From: Agromyces protaetiae
GTDB taxonomy: Bacteria; Actinomycetota; Actinomycetes; Actinomycetales; Microbacteriaceae
Length of the DNA: 64,000 nucleotides
Reading direction: 5' to 3'
Assembly: GCF_004135405.1 (NCBI RefSeq)
Contig: NZ_CP035491.1
Coordinates: forward strand, 868,001 to 932,000
The notes below the pieces were generated by a model, which worked only from the letters and a program-made list of their open reading frames with translations, was not told the origin of the DNA and did not search any database. Both the position numbers and the translations under genes were made by a program. Of this stretch, positions 28,874 through 38,409 are shown piece by piece (the first letter of the stretch is position 1; each line of letters begins with the position of its first letter).

Positions 28874-30529
28874 TCAGTCTTCGATCCAGGCGTTGGTGAA
28901 GACCGGGATCGGGTGCGACGTGTCGACTTCGATCCCCTTGACCCGCTTCGAGTACGCCCACTGGCTCTGGTTCTCGTAGAGCGGGAGGCCCGGGACGAGT
29001 TCGAGGAGCCGGTGCTGCACGGCCGAGTACGCCTTTGCAGCCTCGGGGCCGTCGGGTGTCTCACGCGTCTTCTGCAGCAGCTCGTCGAGTTCGGCGTCCT
29101 TCAGGTACGACGAGTTCTGACCGATCCGCTCGCCCGTGATCTCGCTCGAGTGGTAGCGGATGAAGAGGATGTCGGGCGTGTTCGTGTGCCAGACGCCGCT
29201 CAACGCGTCGTAGTCGCCGGCGTAGCGTCGCTCGGAGAGCTGCGCCTGCGGGACCTGGTCGATGACGAGATCGATGCCGACCTTCTTGACCTCGCCCTGG
29301 AGCTGCACGAGCAGCGGGCTCGGCGTGGCGGACTGCGTCGTCGGGACGACGACCTGCAGGCGGGTGCCGTCCTTGGTGCGGAACCCGTCGGCGTCGCGCT
29401 CGGTCCACCCGGCCTGGTCGAGGAGTTTCGCCGCGGCCTTGGGGTCGTAGACGAGCTTCCCCTCCGTCGTGGGGTCGTAGTACACGGTCTTGGACGAGAG
29501 GTAGTTGTCCTTCACGTTGTAGGTGCCGAACCCGATCGCGTTCGCGATCGCGTCGCGGTTGACGGCGGCGACGAACGCCTTGCGCACCCGGATGTCGTCG
29601 AACGGCGCGCGCGAGGTGTTGAAGTGGAGCACGCTCGGGCTGCCGGTGCGGATGAGGTTCTCGTAGACGAAGTCGGGGTTCGCCTGGATGGCGGCCGCGT
29701 TCTGGGGCGGGAGCGCCTCGGTCAAGTCGTACTGCCCGCTCACGAGTGACTCGTATCGGATGACTTCTTCGGGCACGACCGTGAAGTCGATGCGATCGAG
29801 GTGCGCTTCGCCCTCGTACCCGAGCCACTCGGGGGCCCAGTGGTAGCCCTCGCGCTTCACGTAGCTGATGCTCTGACCGGGCTTGTAGTCGTCGAGCACG
29901 AACGGGCCTGAGCCGATCGGGTTCTGGCAGAGCGTCTCAGGCGACTCCTGGATCGCCTTGCCCGAGGTGATCGCAACCCACGACTGTGCCAGTCCGTAGA
30001 GGAAGGGCGTGTACGCGTAGGCCAGGTGGGCCTCGAAGGTGTACTCGTCGATGACGGTGCCGTCGACGTACGGGGCGATGTAGGCGGCTGCGAGCGGCGA
30101 CTTGGTCGCAGGGTCGCGCATGTGCTCGAAGTTCAGGCCGAGGGCCTCGGCGTTCCATGGGGACCCGTCGCTGAACGTGACGTCATCGCGCAGGTGGAAG
30201 GTGTACGTCTTACCGTCCTCGGAGATGTCCCACGATTCGGCGAGGTAGGGAGCCAGGTTCCCGTCGCGGTCGAGCGTGACCAGGTTGTCGTAGATCAGCC
30301 GGCCGAGCAGCGCCTGCTGGGTCGCGGAGATCGAGTGCGAGTCGAGGCAGCCGGGTTCGGCCGAGATCGACAGGCGGAGCGTGCCGCCCTCGACGGGTTC
30401 GCTGCTTGCGGGCGCAGCGGTGGGTGCTGCACCGCCTGCGGAGGCGCAGGAGGCGAGCAGTGCGGTGGCCGCGACTGCGATCGCCGCCGTGGTCAGCACG
30501 CGTCTTCCGCGCGTGGAGGGCCTGGACAT
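28874..30529 (-). CDS. Peptide/nickel-family ABC transporter substrate-binding lipoprotein
   Basis: The protein has 551 residues of the SBP_bac_5 family. The lipoprotein signal (1-28) is Arg-rich, then hydrophobic, with lipobox LLAS-C. Mature landmarks are YDNLVTLDRDGNLAPYLAES, WDISEDGKTYTFHLRDDVTF and SDGSPWNAEALGLNFEHM. Later ones are IGSGPFVLDDYKPGQ and VRKAFVAAVNRDAI. AAGGAG lies upstream at 30536-30541 and supports the ATG at 30529. It is the first gene of the importer operon and faces the flavin monooxygenase gene across a 265-base intergenic region. Confidence 0.93.
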   Translation of the reverse strand: MSRPSTRGRRVLTTAAIAVAATALLASCASAGGAAPTAAPASSEPVEGGTLRLSISAEPGCLDSHSISATQQALLGRLIYDNLVTLDRDGNLAPYLAESWDISEDGKTYTFHLRDDVTFSDGSPWNAEALGLNFEHMRDPATKSPLAAAYIAPYVDGTVIDEYTFEAHLAYAYTPFLYGLAQSWVAITSGKAIQESPETLCQNPIGSGPFVLDDYKPGQSISYVKREGYHWAPEWLGYEGEAHLDRIDFTVVPEEVIRYESLVSGQYDLTEALPPQNAAAIQANPDFVYENLIRTGSPSVLHFNTSRAPFDDIRVRKAFVAAVNRDAIANAIGFGTYNVKDNYLSSKTVYYDPTTEGKLVYDPKAAAKLLDQAGWTERDADGFRTKDGTRLQVVVPTTQSATPSPLLVQLQGEVKKVGIDLVIDQVPQAQLSERRYAGDYDALSGVWHTNTPDILFIRYHSSEITGERIGQNSSYLKDAELDELLQKTRETPDGPEAAKAYSAVQHRLLELVPGLPLYENQSQWAYSKRVKGIEVDTSHPIPVFTNAWIED

Positions 30530-30794
30530 GGGGTCTCCTTCTCGAGTCGTGCTCGTGGTCGGGGGTCGGCATCGGTGATGGTCGCCGATTCGCGTGAGCA
30601 CCACGGTGGCCCGGAATCGAGGTTGTGCGGTGGAGATTACTGAATATGTAGGGTGCTTACGAGATATGTCCGGGTTTTTTACGTGTCATTGCGCCGACAA
30701 AGCGGCGTGCGTGCGTCTGGAGGACGATGTGGGCGGATGACCCGGGCCGCGGCCGGAGGTCAGCCGCACGAGACATCCGTCATTCCCACGGAAG
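30530..30794. promoter_or_regulatory. Divergent intergenic region between importer operon and flavin monooxygenase
   Basis: No gene is present. An AT-rich pocket (about 30630-30690) stands out in this GC-rich DNA and must hold the promoters of both flanking genes. I could not fix convincing -35/-10 pairs. One dispersed GAGACATCCG word lies at 30769-30778. Confidence 0.45.
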
Positions 30795-32156
30795 GTGCAC
30801 GACCATGACCACCCACGCCCCCGCCAGATGAGCCTCGGCATGAACATCCTCGGACTCGGCGGCCACTCGGCCGCCGCCCACCTCCACGAGGTGCCGCCGA
30901 CGGCGACGACCGACGTCGAGTACTTCGTGAACATCGCCAAGATCTCGGAGCGCGGCAAGCTCGACGGCATCTTCCTCGCCGACGGCCCCGCATACCAGGG
31001 CGGCCGCGCGGGCGGCGGCAAGCTCGACCCGATCGTGCTGCTCACCGCGGTCGCGGCTGCGACCGAGCGCATCGGCGTCATCGCGACGGCGTCGACGTCG
31101 TACAACCACCCGTACAACCTCGCGCGCCGCATCGCGTCGGTCGACCACATCAGCGGCGGCCGGGCGGGCTGGAACGCCGTGACGACGGCGGGCGACGCCG
31201 CCGCGCGGAACTTCGGGCAGACGGGTGCGGCATTCCACTCCGACCGCTACCGGCGCGCCGACGAGTTCATCGACGTCGTGACGAGGCTGTGGGGGTCGTG
31301 GTCGCCGGAGGCGACGCGTCTCGGCGAAGACGGCCTCATCGACCGAGCCCCCGATGCGGTGCTGCCGATCGACCACGAGGGCGAGTTCTTCTCGGTCGAG
31401 GGCGCCGGCACGCTCCCCCGCACGCCGCAGGGCCGTCCGGTGATCGTGCAGGCCGGGGCATCCGAAGGCGGCAAGAACCTCGGCGCACGCTGGGCCGACG
31501 CGATCTTCACCGCGCAGACGACCCTCGAAGACGCGATCGCGTTCGCCCGCGACATCCGTGCCCGCGCCGCCGGCTTCGGACGGAACCCCGACCACGTGCG
31601 CCTCCTGCCCGGCCTCTCGACCGTCATCGGCTCGACCGAGGAAGAGGCGCAGCGCCGCTGGGACGAGCTCGACTCGCATCTCTCGTTCGACCAGGAGTAC
31701 GCGCAGATCTCGGGCCGGCTCGGCATCGACGCGCGTGAGCTCGACCTCGATTCGCCCCTCCCGTGGGACAAGTTCCCGAAGCCCGACGACTCGTTCCGCA
31801 CGAGTCATGGCTTCCTCGAGGCGCAGCTCTCGCTCGCGCGCCGCGAGAACCTCACGCCGCGACAGCTGGTCAAGCGCATCCGCAGCGGACACCGCCTCGC
31901 GGTCGGCACGCCCGAGCAGATCGCCGACACGCTCGAGCAGTGGTTCCTCGCGGGCGCGGGCGACGGGTTCAACATCATGCCCGACGCGTTCCCGTCGGGC
32001 GCCGAGATCTTCGTCGACCACGTCGTGCCAGAGCTGCAGCGGCGCGGCGTCTTCCGCCGCGAGTACGAGGGCACGACGTTGCGCGATCACCTCGGACTTC
32101 CGAAGTTCGACGAGCGTGAGGCGGATGTCTCGGAGCGGGCGCTGCTCGCGGGGTGA
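30795..32156 (+). CDS. NtaA/SnaA/DszA-family LLM-class flavin-dependent monooxygenase
   Basis: The protein has about 450 residues of the bacterial-luciferase fold. It shows LGMNILGLGGHSAAA, KISERGKLDGIFLADGPAYQ, ASTSYNHPYNLARRIASVDH, GRAGWNAVTTAGDAAARNFG and RPVIVQAGASEGGKNLGARW, the standard landmarks of the NtaA/SnaA/DszA/DmoA group. These use FMNH2 from a partner reductase to cleave C-S or C-N bonds. The frame can open at GTG 30795. However, ATG 30805 behind GGAAGG would give MTTHAPRQMSLGMN if one C is added to the run at 30818-30822, which matches family N-termini better. The divergent importer suggests a shared substrate. Confidence 0.9.
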   Translation: MHDHDHPRPRQMSLGMNILGLGGHSAAAHLHEVPPTATTDVEYFVNIAKISERGKLDGIFLADGPAYQGGRAGGGKLDPIVLLTAVAAATERIGVIATASTSYNHPYNLARRIASVDHISGGRAGWNAVTTAGDAAARNFGQTGAAFHSDRYRRADEFIDVVTRLWGSWSPEATRLGEDGLIDRAPDAVLPIDHEGEFFSVEGAGTLPRTPQGRPVIVQAGASEGGKNLGARWADAIFTAQTTLEDAIAFARDIRARAAGFGRNPDHVRLLPGLSTVIGSTEEEAQRRWDELDSHLSFDQEYAQISGRLGIDARELDLDSPLPWDKFPKPDDSFRTSHGFLEAQLSLARRENLTPRQLVKRIRSGHRLAVGTPEQIADTLEQWFLAGAGDGFNIMPDAFPSGAEIFVDHVVPELQRRGVFRREYEGTTLRDHLGLPKFDEREADVSERALLAG

Positions 32157-32159
32157 CGC

Positions 32160-33446
32160 TCAGATCTCGAAGTCCTGCTGTAGGTCGACCGCGAGTCGCG
32201 CTGCGTCGACGCGCAGGCCGACCTTCGGGATCTCGAAGTTCGGCGAGTGCAGCACGGTCTCGTCGCCCGCGGTCGTGAACAGCACCCCGCCGTCCCCGCC
32301 GACTCCGACTCCGAGGCCGACACCGATCTCGACGCCGGTGCCGAAGAACGACCCGATCTCGACGACGCCCGCCTCGATCCAGCGCTTGCGCGTCGGCCAC
32401 CATTCGGGGAAGTACTGCGGCACTTTGGCGGGGCTCCGGTCGAGTTGCACGGTCGCGGTGAGGCCGACGGGGTCGATCGCGGTGACGGTGATGTCGCCGT
32501 AGCCGAACTCGACACCGCCGGCGTCGCCCGGAGCATCCGCCGGCCGAAGGCTGCTGCCGACTCCCCAGCCGAGCCGGCCGCTGCCGTCGGCGACCTGCCA
32601 CGAGCTCTTGCCCTCGAAGTAGTGCACGAGCACGGCGGGGCCGGGGATGCCGGCGTCCCACCGGTCGGGCACGCGGAACTCGACGACGAGGTCGTCGAGC
32701 TGCGCGGCGAGCCAGCCGCCGAGGTCGAGGCGGTGGAGCGGCCGCAGCACGACGGTCTCGGAGAACCGCTCACCCGATTGCTTCCACAGTCGGGTTTCGT
32801 CGAACCATCCGAGCGCGAGCATGTTGGCGGCGTTGAGGCCGGGCCCGATGGGGTAGACGGCGTCGCCCCGCACGCTGCGGTTGGTGCGGGTCGGACTCGG
32901 CGTGAGGTACGGCGTGAGGTTGCTCATGGCGTCCCACCAGTCGCCGTACTCGACGTCGGGCATGTCGGCGCGCTTCGAGTGGTCGAGCCCGAAGACGTGG
33001 GTCATCTCCTGTTCCATGAACGCGGGTGAGAGTCCTGAGACATCGAGGTCCTGCCCGTCGTCGCCGCCGACGGCGCCGGCCGGACCGCCGAAGAGGTCGC
33101 GCCCGGTGTTGAGCACGACGACGACTCCGCGGTAGTCATCGAGGGCTACGCCTTCGTCGCGCGCCTTCTGCTTGCAGAGGGCGAGGAAGTCCTGCTGCGC
33201 CTGGCGGGCGGCCGGGCTCGCGCCGCTGCCCGTGTAGTCGGCCATCTTGAGGTCGAGCTCGTACCAGCCGAACACCTTCGTGCCGGTGAGGTCGGCGCGC
33301 CCGTGCGAGACGTCGAGGAACCAGTCGTAGAGGAGCATCTGGCCTTTGCCCTTCTCGCTGAAGAGCTCCTCGTACCACGATCGCTGGAACGGCTGGGCGG
33401 TGTCGCCCTTGAAATGGATCAGCAGGATCGCGAACGGGTCCGCCAT
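32160..33446 (-). CDS. Metzincin-like protein with altered zinc motif, function unknown
   Basis: The protein has 428 residues with no signal peptide. Residues 146-156 read QEMTHVFGLDH. This is the long metzincin pattern HExxHxxGxxH with Gln replacing the first His, while H150, G153 and H156 are kept. M6-like context (YDWFLDVSHGRADLTGTKVF, WWDAMSN, LGWFD) supports a metalloprotease-related fold. The last part is glycine-rich (VEIGVGLGVGVGGDGG) and beta-rich. Loss of the first ligand suggests weak or no protease activity, unless Gln coordinates. The gene is convergent with the flavin monooxygenase, three bases apart. Confidence 0.65.
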   Translation of the reverse strand: MADPFAILLIHFKGDTAQPFQRSWYEELFSEKGKGQMLLYDWFLDVSHGRADLTGTKVFGWYELDLKMADYTGSGASPAARQAQQDFLALCKQKARDEGVALDDYRGVVVVLNTGRDLFGGPAGAVGGDDGQDLDVSGLSPAFMEQEMTHVFGLDHSKRADMPDVEYGDWWDAMSNLTPYLTPSPTRTNRSVRGDAVYPIGPGLNAANMLALGWFDETRLWKQSGERFSETVVLRPLHRLDLGGWLAAQLDDLVVEFRVPDRWDAGIPGPAVLVHYFEGKSSWQVADGSGRLGWGVGSSLRPADAPGDAGGVEFGYGDITVTAIDPVGLTATVQLDRSPAKVPQYFPEWWPTRKRWIEAGVVEIGSFFGTGVEIGVGLGVGVGGDGGVLFTTAGDETVLHSPNFEIPKVGLRVDAARLAVDLQQDFEI

Positions 33447-33577
33447 GGTCCCTACCCCTCAACTCACGAAGTGATGAGCATTGCTCACGGCAATGATGCG
33501 CGGATGTCTCGGCCGCGGCAACCTTGTCGGCACCGCGCTTCCGCGGGTACACTCGGCGCACGATATGAGAATCCCAA

Positions 33578-33592
33578 GTTCGATAATAGAAC
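33578..33592. promoter_or_regulatory. Inverted repeat operator candidate upstream of the aromatic hydroxylase
   Basis: GTTC-GATAATA-GAAC (33578-33592) is a short symmetric site in an AT-rich pocket 36 bases before the GTG start. GATAAT inside it could serve as -10. IclR-family regulators of aromatic catabolism bind such TTCG-containing palindromes, and an IclR gene lies downstream at 35572. Confidence 0.5.
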
Positions 33593-33628
33593 GTCGGGAA
33601 GTCCGCACAACGATGTGAGGAGCACCTC

Positions 33629-35546
33629 GTGCAGCAGTTCCACCACCACGGCTACGTGTCGGGCGACCCGCGGGTCGAGCCCGCCGCGGGCGTCGGCATC
33701 GACCGCCCCGCCGAACTGCCCGACGAGGTCGACGTGCTCATCGTGGGCTCGGGCCCCGCGGGAATGGTCGCGGCGGCGCAGCTCGCGCAGTTCCCGAACG
33801 TCGTCACGCGACTCGTCGAACGCCGGCCGGGCCGGCTCGTGATCGGACAGGCCGACGGCATCCAGGCGCGCAGCGTCGAGACGTTCCAGGCGTTCGGCTT
33901 CGCCGAGCGCATCATCGCCGAGGCCTACCGCATCACCGAGATGGCGTTCTGGAAGCCCGACCCCGACGACCCCTCCCGCATCCACCGCGCGGCCCGCACG
34001 CTCGACGATCCCGCCGGGATCAGCGAGTTCCCGCATCTCATCGTCAACCAGGCGCGCGTGCTCGACTACTTCGCCGAGTTCGCCGCGAACTCCCCCGCTC
34101 GCCTCACCCCGACTACGGGTGGGAGTTCGTCGGGCTCGAGGTCGCGGAGGGCGACAGCGTGGGACATCCGGTGCTCGTGCGACTCAAGCGGGAAGACGGC
34201 ACCGACCGCACGATCCGCGCGAAGTACGTGGTCGGCGCCGACGGCGCCCGCAGCGCCGTGCGCGCCGCGATCGGCTGCACGCTCGCGGGCGACCAGGCCA
34301 ATCACGCGTGGGGCGTCATGGACACGCTCGCGGTGACCGACTTCCCCGACATCCGCACGAAATGCTCCATCCAGTCGGAGGCGGGCAACATCCTGCTCAT
34401 CCCGCGCGAGGGCGGGCACCTCTTCCGCATGTACGTCGACCTCGGCGAGGTCGCCGAGAACGACAACGGCGCCGTGCGGCAGACGACGCTCGAGCAGATC
34501 ATCGCGAAGGCGAACGAGATCTTGCACCCGTACACGCTCGACGTGAAGCACGTGCCGTGGCACAGCGTCTACGAGGTCGGCCACCGGCTCACCGACCGCT
34601 TCGACGACGTCTCGCTCGACGCCCTCGGCACCCGCACGCCGCGCGTGTTCATCACGGGCGACGCGTGCCACACGCACAGCGCGAAGGCCGGGCAGGGCAT
34701 GAACGTGTCGATGCAGGACGGCTGGAACATCGGCTGGAAGCTCGGCCACGTGCTCGACGGTCGCGCGCCCGAGTCGCTGCTCGCGACCTATTCGGCCGAA
34801 CGCCAGGTCGTCGCGAAAGACCTCATCGACTTCGACAAGCAGTGGTCGACGCTCATGGCGAAGAAGCCCGAGGAGTTCGCCGATCCGAGCGAGCTCGAGG
34901 ACTTCTACGTGCGCACGGCCGAGTTCCCGGCGGGTTCATGACCGAGTACGCGCCGTCGATGATCGTGTCGGGCGACGCCCGCCAGGAGCTCGCGACGGGG
35001 TTCCCGCTCGGCAAGCGGTTCAAGTCGGCGCCCGTCGTCCGCGTGTGCGACGCGAACCCGGTGCACCTCGGGCACGAGCACCGCGCCGACGGGCGCTGGC
35101 GCATCTACGCGTTCGCCGACGCCGCGGCCGCAGGCACGGGCGCCGAGGCATCCGCGCTCGTCGACTTCGCGACCTGGCTGGATGACTCGCCCGAATCGCC
35201 GATCAACGTGCACACGCCCGATGGCGCGGAGCGCGGGTCGGTCTTCGACGTCAAGGTCGTGTACCAGCAGCCGCACACGGGCGTCGACCTCGCCGTGGTG
35301 CCGCCGGTGTTCCTGCCGCGCGTCGGACCGTTCGATCTCGTCGACACGTGGCACGTCTTCGCGACCGACCCGGGCGTCGACATCTTCGGGGAGCGCGGCA
35401 TCTCGCGCGACGGCGCGATCGTCGTCGTGCGGCCCGACCACTACGTCGCGCACGTCCTCCCGCTCACCGCGACCGACGAGCTCGCGGCGTTCTTCCGCGG
35501 CGCGCTGCTGCCGCAGCGGGTGGCGGCGGAGGCATCCGCCCGCTGA
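33629..35546 (+). CDS. FAD-dependent aromatic monooxygenase (phenol/3-hydroxybenzoate hydroxylase-like), two frameshifts here
   Basis: The restored protein is about 639 residues. Dinucleotide fold: VDVLIVGSGPAGMVAAAQLA (about 35-54). DG motif: VVGADGARSAVRAAIG. GD motif: VFITGDACHTHSAKAGQGMN. A C-terminal thioredoxin-like phenol-hydroxylase dimerisation domain follows (GFPLGKRFKSAPVVRVCDAN onward). This architecture is that of phenol 2-monooxygenase and 3-hydroxybenzoate 4-monooxygenase, which hydroxylate aromatic rings using NADPH. Breaks at 34107-34110 and 34932-34934 are each repaired by one base. GTG 33629 has AGGAG upstream. The adjacent IclR gene is a likely regulator. Confidence 0.87.
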
Positions 35547-35571
35547 GCGCACGGCGGCCGTGCACGTCGCG

Positions 35572-36288
35572 TCATGCCCCGGAGAGACGCCGGATGCTTC
35601 CCGCCGCCGCCTGCAGCCGCGCCGCGATCTCGGCTTCGGGCTGCGGGAACGACACGTGGATGACCGCGAGCGCCGCGGGCGGCTGTCCGGGCAGGGTGAG
35701 CGGCACGGCGACCGAGCGGAGCGACGGCACGACCTCGTCGTGGCTCACGGCGTAGCCGCGGGCACGACTCTCGGCGATCTCCGCACGCAGCCCGTCGGCC
35801 ACGTCGGCCGGCCACGAGGCATCCGGAATCCCGAGCAGGATCGCCTTGCCGGGCCCGCCCCTGGTAATGGGATGGCGGTGCCCCGGCCGGTACGAGACGA
35901 CCGCAGCCGACCGGCGCGGCGACGCGCTCGCGAGCGTCACGGCCTCGTCGCCGTCGAGGAGCACGGCGAGGAGCGCCGTCATGCCGAGCTCGTTCGCGAC
36001 CTCGTTGAGTTCGGGCAGCACGATCTGCTGCAGGTCGCGCGAGACTCCTGCGGCGAGGGCCGCGAGGCCTGCGCCGAGCGCGAGCCGCCCCGCCGCATCA
36101 CGCGCGACGAGCCCGTGGTCCTCGAGCGTGCGCACGAGCCGGTACGCGACCGAGCGGTGCACGCCGAGGGCTGCCGCGACCTCGTCGATCGACAGGTTCC
36201 GGTCGGCCGCGGCGAGGGCTTCGAGCACGCGGATGCCTCGGCTGAGCGTCTGCGACCCCGCTTGCGTGCCCGGTGCCTCCGCCGCCAT
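35572..36288 (-). CDS. IclR family transcriptional regulator
   Basis: The protein has 238 residues. The N-terminal winged helix is GIRVLEALAAADRNLSIDEV / AAALGVHRSVAYRLVRTLED. The effector-binding domain includes LPELNEVANELGMTALLAVL, HRHPITRGGPGKAILLG and SRARGYAVSHDEVVPSLRSV, all standard IclR landmarks. Family members control aromatic or glyoxylate catabolism. It is convergent with the aromatic hydroxylase and the best candidate to act at the palindrome at 33578. The C-terminus is slightly shorter than typical. Confidence 0.92.
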   Translation of the reverse strand: MAAEAPGTQAGSQTLSRGIRVLEALAAADRNLSIDEVAAALGVHRSVAYRLVRTLEDHGLVARDAAGRLALGAGLAALAAGVSRDLQQIVLPELNEVANELGMTALLAVLLDGDEAVTLASASPRRSAAVVSYRPGHRHPITRGGPGKAILLGIPDASWPADVADGLRAEIAESRARGYAVSHDEVVPSLRSVAVPLTLPGQPPAALAVIHVSFPQPEAEIAARLQAAAGSIRRLSGA

Positions 36289-36399
36289 CGGCCTCGCCCC
36301 TCCCCGTGCGTCGTCGACTACGACCGCCGCTCGGGGCCGTGCTCCGATCCTAGGTCTCGGCTCCGTGCCAGCACGGAAGCCGGGACGGGCACGCGGGCG

Positions 36400-36405
36400 T
36401 AGGCT
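36400..36405 (+). promoter_or_regulatory. Leaderless-type -10 (TAGGCT)
   Basis: TAGGCT ends six bases before the ATG at 36412, which has no good ribosome binding site. Transcription would start at or next to the initiation codon. Confidence 0.5.
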
Positions 36406-36411
36406 CCGGTC

Positions 36412-37080
36412 ATGGTGGCCGAGTCGGAGGCATCGCTCGCGCGAGACGGCGGTGTTCGAGGCGACCCGCCGCCGGCCTTTGCGTCGGCGATCGCGGTGGG
36501 GGCGGTCTGCGGCCTCGCGTGGGCGTCGGGGTTCCGGGCCTACATGATGCTCATCGCGGGACCTGCATCGCGCTTCGACTGGGTGGGGACGTTCGTCGCG
36601 ATCCTGCTCCCGGGTGTCGTGGTCGGCGCGCTGCTCGGACTCGCCGAGGCGATCCGGCGGCGAGGCGGGCGCCGGCATTGGCGGTGGCTCGGGCTCGCGC
36701 CGCTCGCGTTCGCCGTCGTCCCGCTCGCGTTGCCGGGCGCGCTCGTCGACTTCCTCACCCAGGGACTCGGGGGCGGAGCGGTCGGAGTCGCCGTCGCGGC
36801 GATCGCGGGCGGATTCGCCCTCTCGGGTCGTGGTGCGGTCTGGGCGCGGATCGTCGGCGCGCTCGTGGCGCTCGTGATCGCAGCGGGCGTCGCGCTCACC
36901 GTCCCGATGATCGGGGGGCGGGCGCTCGCGCTCTCGGAGCCGCGCGGGCTGTGGGCCGCGATCCTCGCCGGGTCGTTCGTCATCGTGCTGTGCCTCGCGT
37001 CGTCCATTCCGTTCCGCACTGCATGGACTCGAGTCGGAGCCGGCCGACCCGGAGCCCGAGAACATGAGGAATCGTCGTAG
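36412..37080 (+). CDS. Integral membrane protein of unknown function
   Basis: The protein has 222 residues with about six hydrophobic segments, for example WVGTFVAILLPGVVVGALLG, GLAPLAFAVVPLALPGALVD, IVGALVALVIAAGVALTVPM and AAILAGSFVIVLCLASSIPF. Between segments two and three is a very basic loop (RRRGGRRHWRW). I do not recognise a family and see no catalytic motif. It ends ten bases before the alpha/beta hydrolase gene, whose -10 overlaps this gene's stop. Confidence 0.75.
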   Translation: MVAESEASLARDGGVRGDPPPAFASAIAVGAVCGLAWASGFRAYMMLIAGPASRFDWVGTFVAILLPGVVVGALLGLAEAIRRRGGRRHWRWLGLAPLAFAVVPLALPGALVDFLTQGLGGGAVGVAVAAIAGGFALSGRGAVWARIVGALVALVIAAGVALTVPMIGGRALALSEPRGLWAAILAGSFVIVLCLASSIPFRTAWTRVGAGRPGAREHEESS

Positions 37081-37083
37081 ATT
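37078..37083 (+). promoter_or_regulatory. Leaderless-type -10 (TAGATT)
   Basis: TAGATT overlaps the upstream stop codon and ends six bases before ATG 37090. No Shine-Dalgarno sequence is present. Confidence 0.5.
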
Positions 37084-37089
37084 CGACGC

Positions 37090-38337
37090 ATGACGGACGC
37101 ATCTGCGACGCGGTTCGCGGTCGACAACGAGTTCTTCGACGCGCAGACGCTGCGCGCGGCATCCACTGCCCTCTTCGGCGGCGCCGACCTGGTCGAATGC
37201 ACGCAGATCGCACGACGCGTGCGCGCCGACGACCTCACGAGTTGGCACGACGAGTGGCAGGCGGCCGCCGAGCGGGCGTACGCGCTCGCCGAGGACGCCG
37301 AGCGGAGCGGGCAGCGCGAGACGGCGCGGCTCGCGTTCTTGCGGGCGTCGACGTACTTCCGCAGCGCCGGCTCGGTGTTCCTCGCGAAGCCCGTCGATCC
37401 GCGGCTCGTCGACAGCATCGAGCGGCAGCGCGACGCATTCCGGCGGGCGATCGCGCACTTCACGACGCCCGTCGAACCGGTCGAGATCCCGTTCGAGGGC
37501 ATCACGATGCCGGGCTACCACTACCGAGTCGCCGACGACGGGATGCGCCGTCCGACGATCATCCTCGTCAACGGCTACGACGGCACGGTCGAGGAACTCT
37601 ACTCCTTCAACGCCGCCGCGGCCCTCGCGCGCGGGTACGACGTGCTCGCGTTCGAAGGGCCCGGGCAGGGGTCGGTGCTCGTCGAGCAGGGGCTCACCCT
37701 CCGCCCCGATTGGGAGCACGTCGTCGCGCCCGTCGTCGATTGGCTCCTCGATCAGCCGACGGTCGATCCCGACCGCATCGCCCTCGTCGGCCTGAGCCTC
37801 GGCGGCTACCTCGCGCCGCGGGCCGCGAGCGGTGAGCACCGGCTCGCGGCGTGCATCTCCGACTCCGGGTTCTACGACATGGCGCTCGCCGCGGCCGGTC
37901 ACCTGCCGAAGGGCGTCCGCGACGACTTCCCCGACGGAACGGGCCTCGTCGAGAAGATCGAGACCGACGCGGTCCTGCGGATGGTCGAGCACCTCGCGAA
38001 ACAGCCGACCGCAGGCTGGACGCTCCGCCGCGGCCTCTACGTGAACGGCGCCGACACGTACGCCGACTACTTCCGCGACACCCGTCGATACACGCTCGTC
38101 GGCTACGCCGAGCAGATCCGGTGCCCCACGCTCGTGTGCCGCGCCGAGAACGACCCCATCACGACGACCGCGCCAGACCTCTACGGAGCGCTCACGTGCC
38201 CCAAGGCGTACCTCGAGTTCACGGTCGCGGAGGGCGCGGGCCAGCACTGCGAGGTCGGCGCGCGCCAGCTGTATTACGCGAGGGCGTTCGGATGGCTCGA
38301 CGGCATCCTGCACCCCGAGCGGGTCGGGGCCGCCTGA
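37090..38337 (+). CDS. Alpha/beta hydrolase (FrsA/dienelactone-hydrolase-like)
   Basis: The protein has 415 residues. An alpha-helical N-terminal region (about 1-130) precedes the catalytic domain. The nucleophile elbow is IALVGLSLGGYLAPRAA (Ser), the acid is probably Asp in CRAENDPIT, and the His is in EGAGQHCEVGA. The oxyanion strand is TIILVNGYDGTVEELYSF. This layout matches 2,6-dihydropseudooxynicotine-hydrolase-like and FrsA-like enzymes that cleave C-C or ester bonds. The substrate is unknown. Translation probably starts leaderless at ATG 37090. Confidence 0.86.
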   Translation: MTDASATRFAVDNEFFDAQTLRAASTALFGGADLVECTQIARRVRADDLTSWHDEWQAAAERAYALAEDAERSGQRETARLAFLRASTYFRSAGSVFLAKPVDPRLVDSIERQRDAFRRAIAHFTTPVEPVEIPFEGITMPGYHYRVADDGMRRPTIILVNGYDGTVEELYSFNAAAALARGYDVLAFEGPGQGSVLVEQGLTLRPDWEHVVAPVVDWLLDQPTVDPDRIALVGLSLGGYLAPRAASGEHRLAACISDSGFYDMALAAAGHLPKGVRDDFPDGTGLVEKIETDAVLRMVEHLAKQPTAGWTLRRGLYVNGADTYADYFRDTRRYTLVGYAEQIRCPTLVCRAENDPITTTAPDLYGALTCPKAYLEFTVAEGAGQHCEVGARQLYYARAFGWLDGILHPERVGAA

Positions 38338-38409
38338 CGCGGCGACCCCGCGGCATCCGACGATTCGCGCGCTACGCTCGACGCAACACATCGGATGAAT
38401 CGAGGGTGA

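Noticed and set aside
25327..30529. Nickel or dipeptide importer taken at face value
   Set aside because: The family cannot separate peptide, nickel and small-solute types. Linkage to two flavin monooxygenases argues for another substrate, so no nik/dpp symbols were given.
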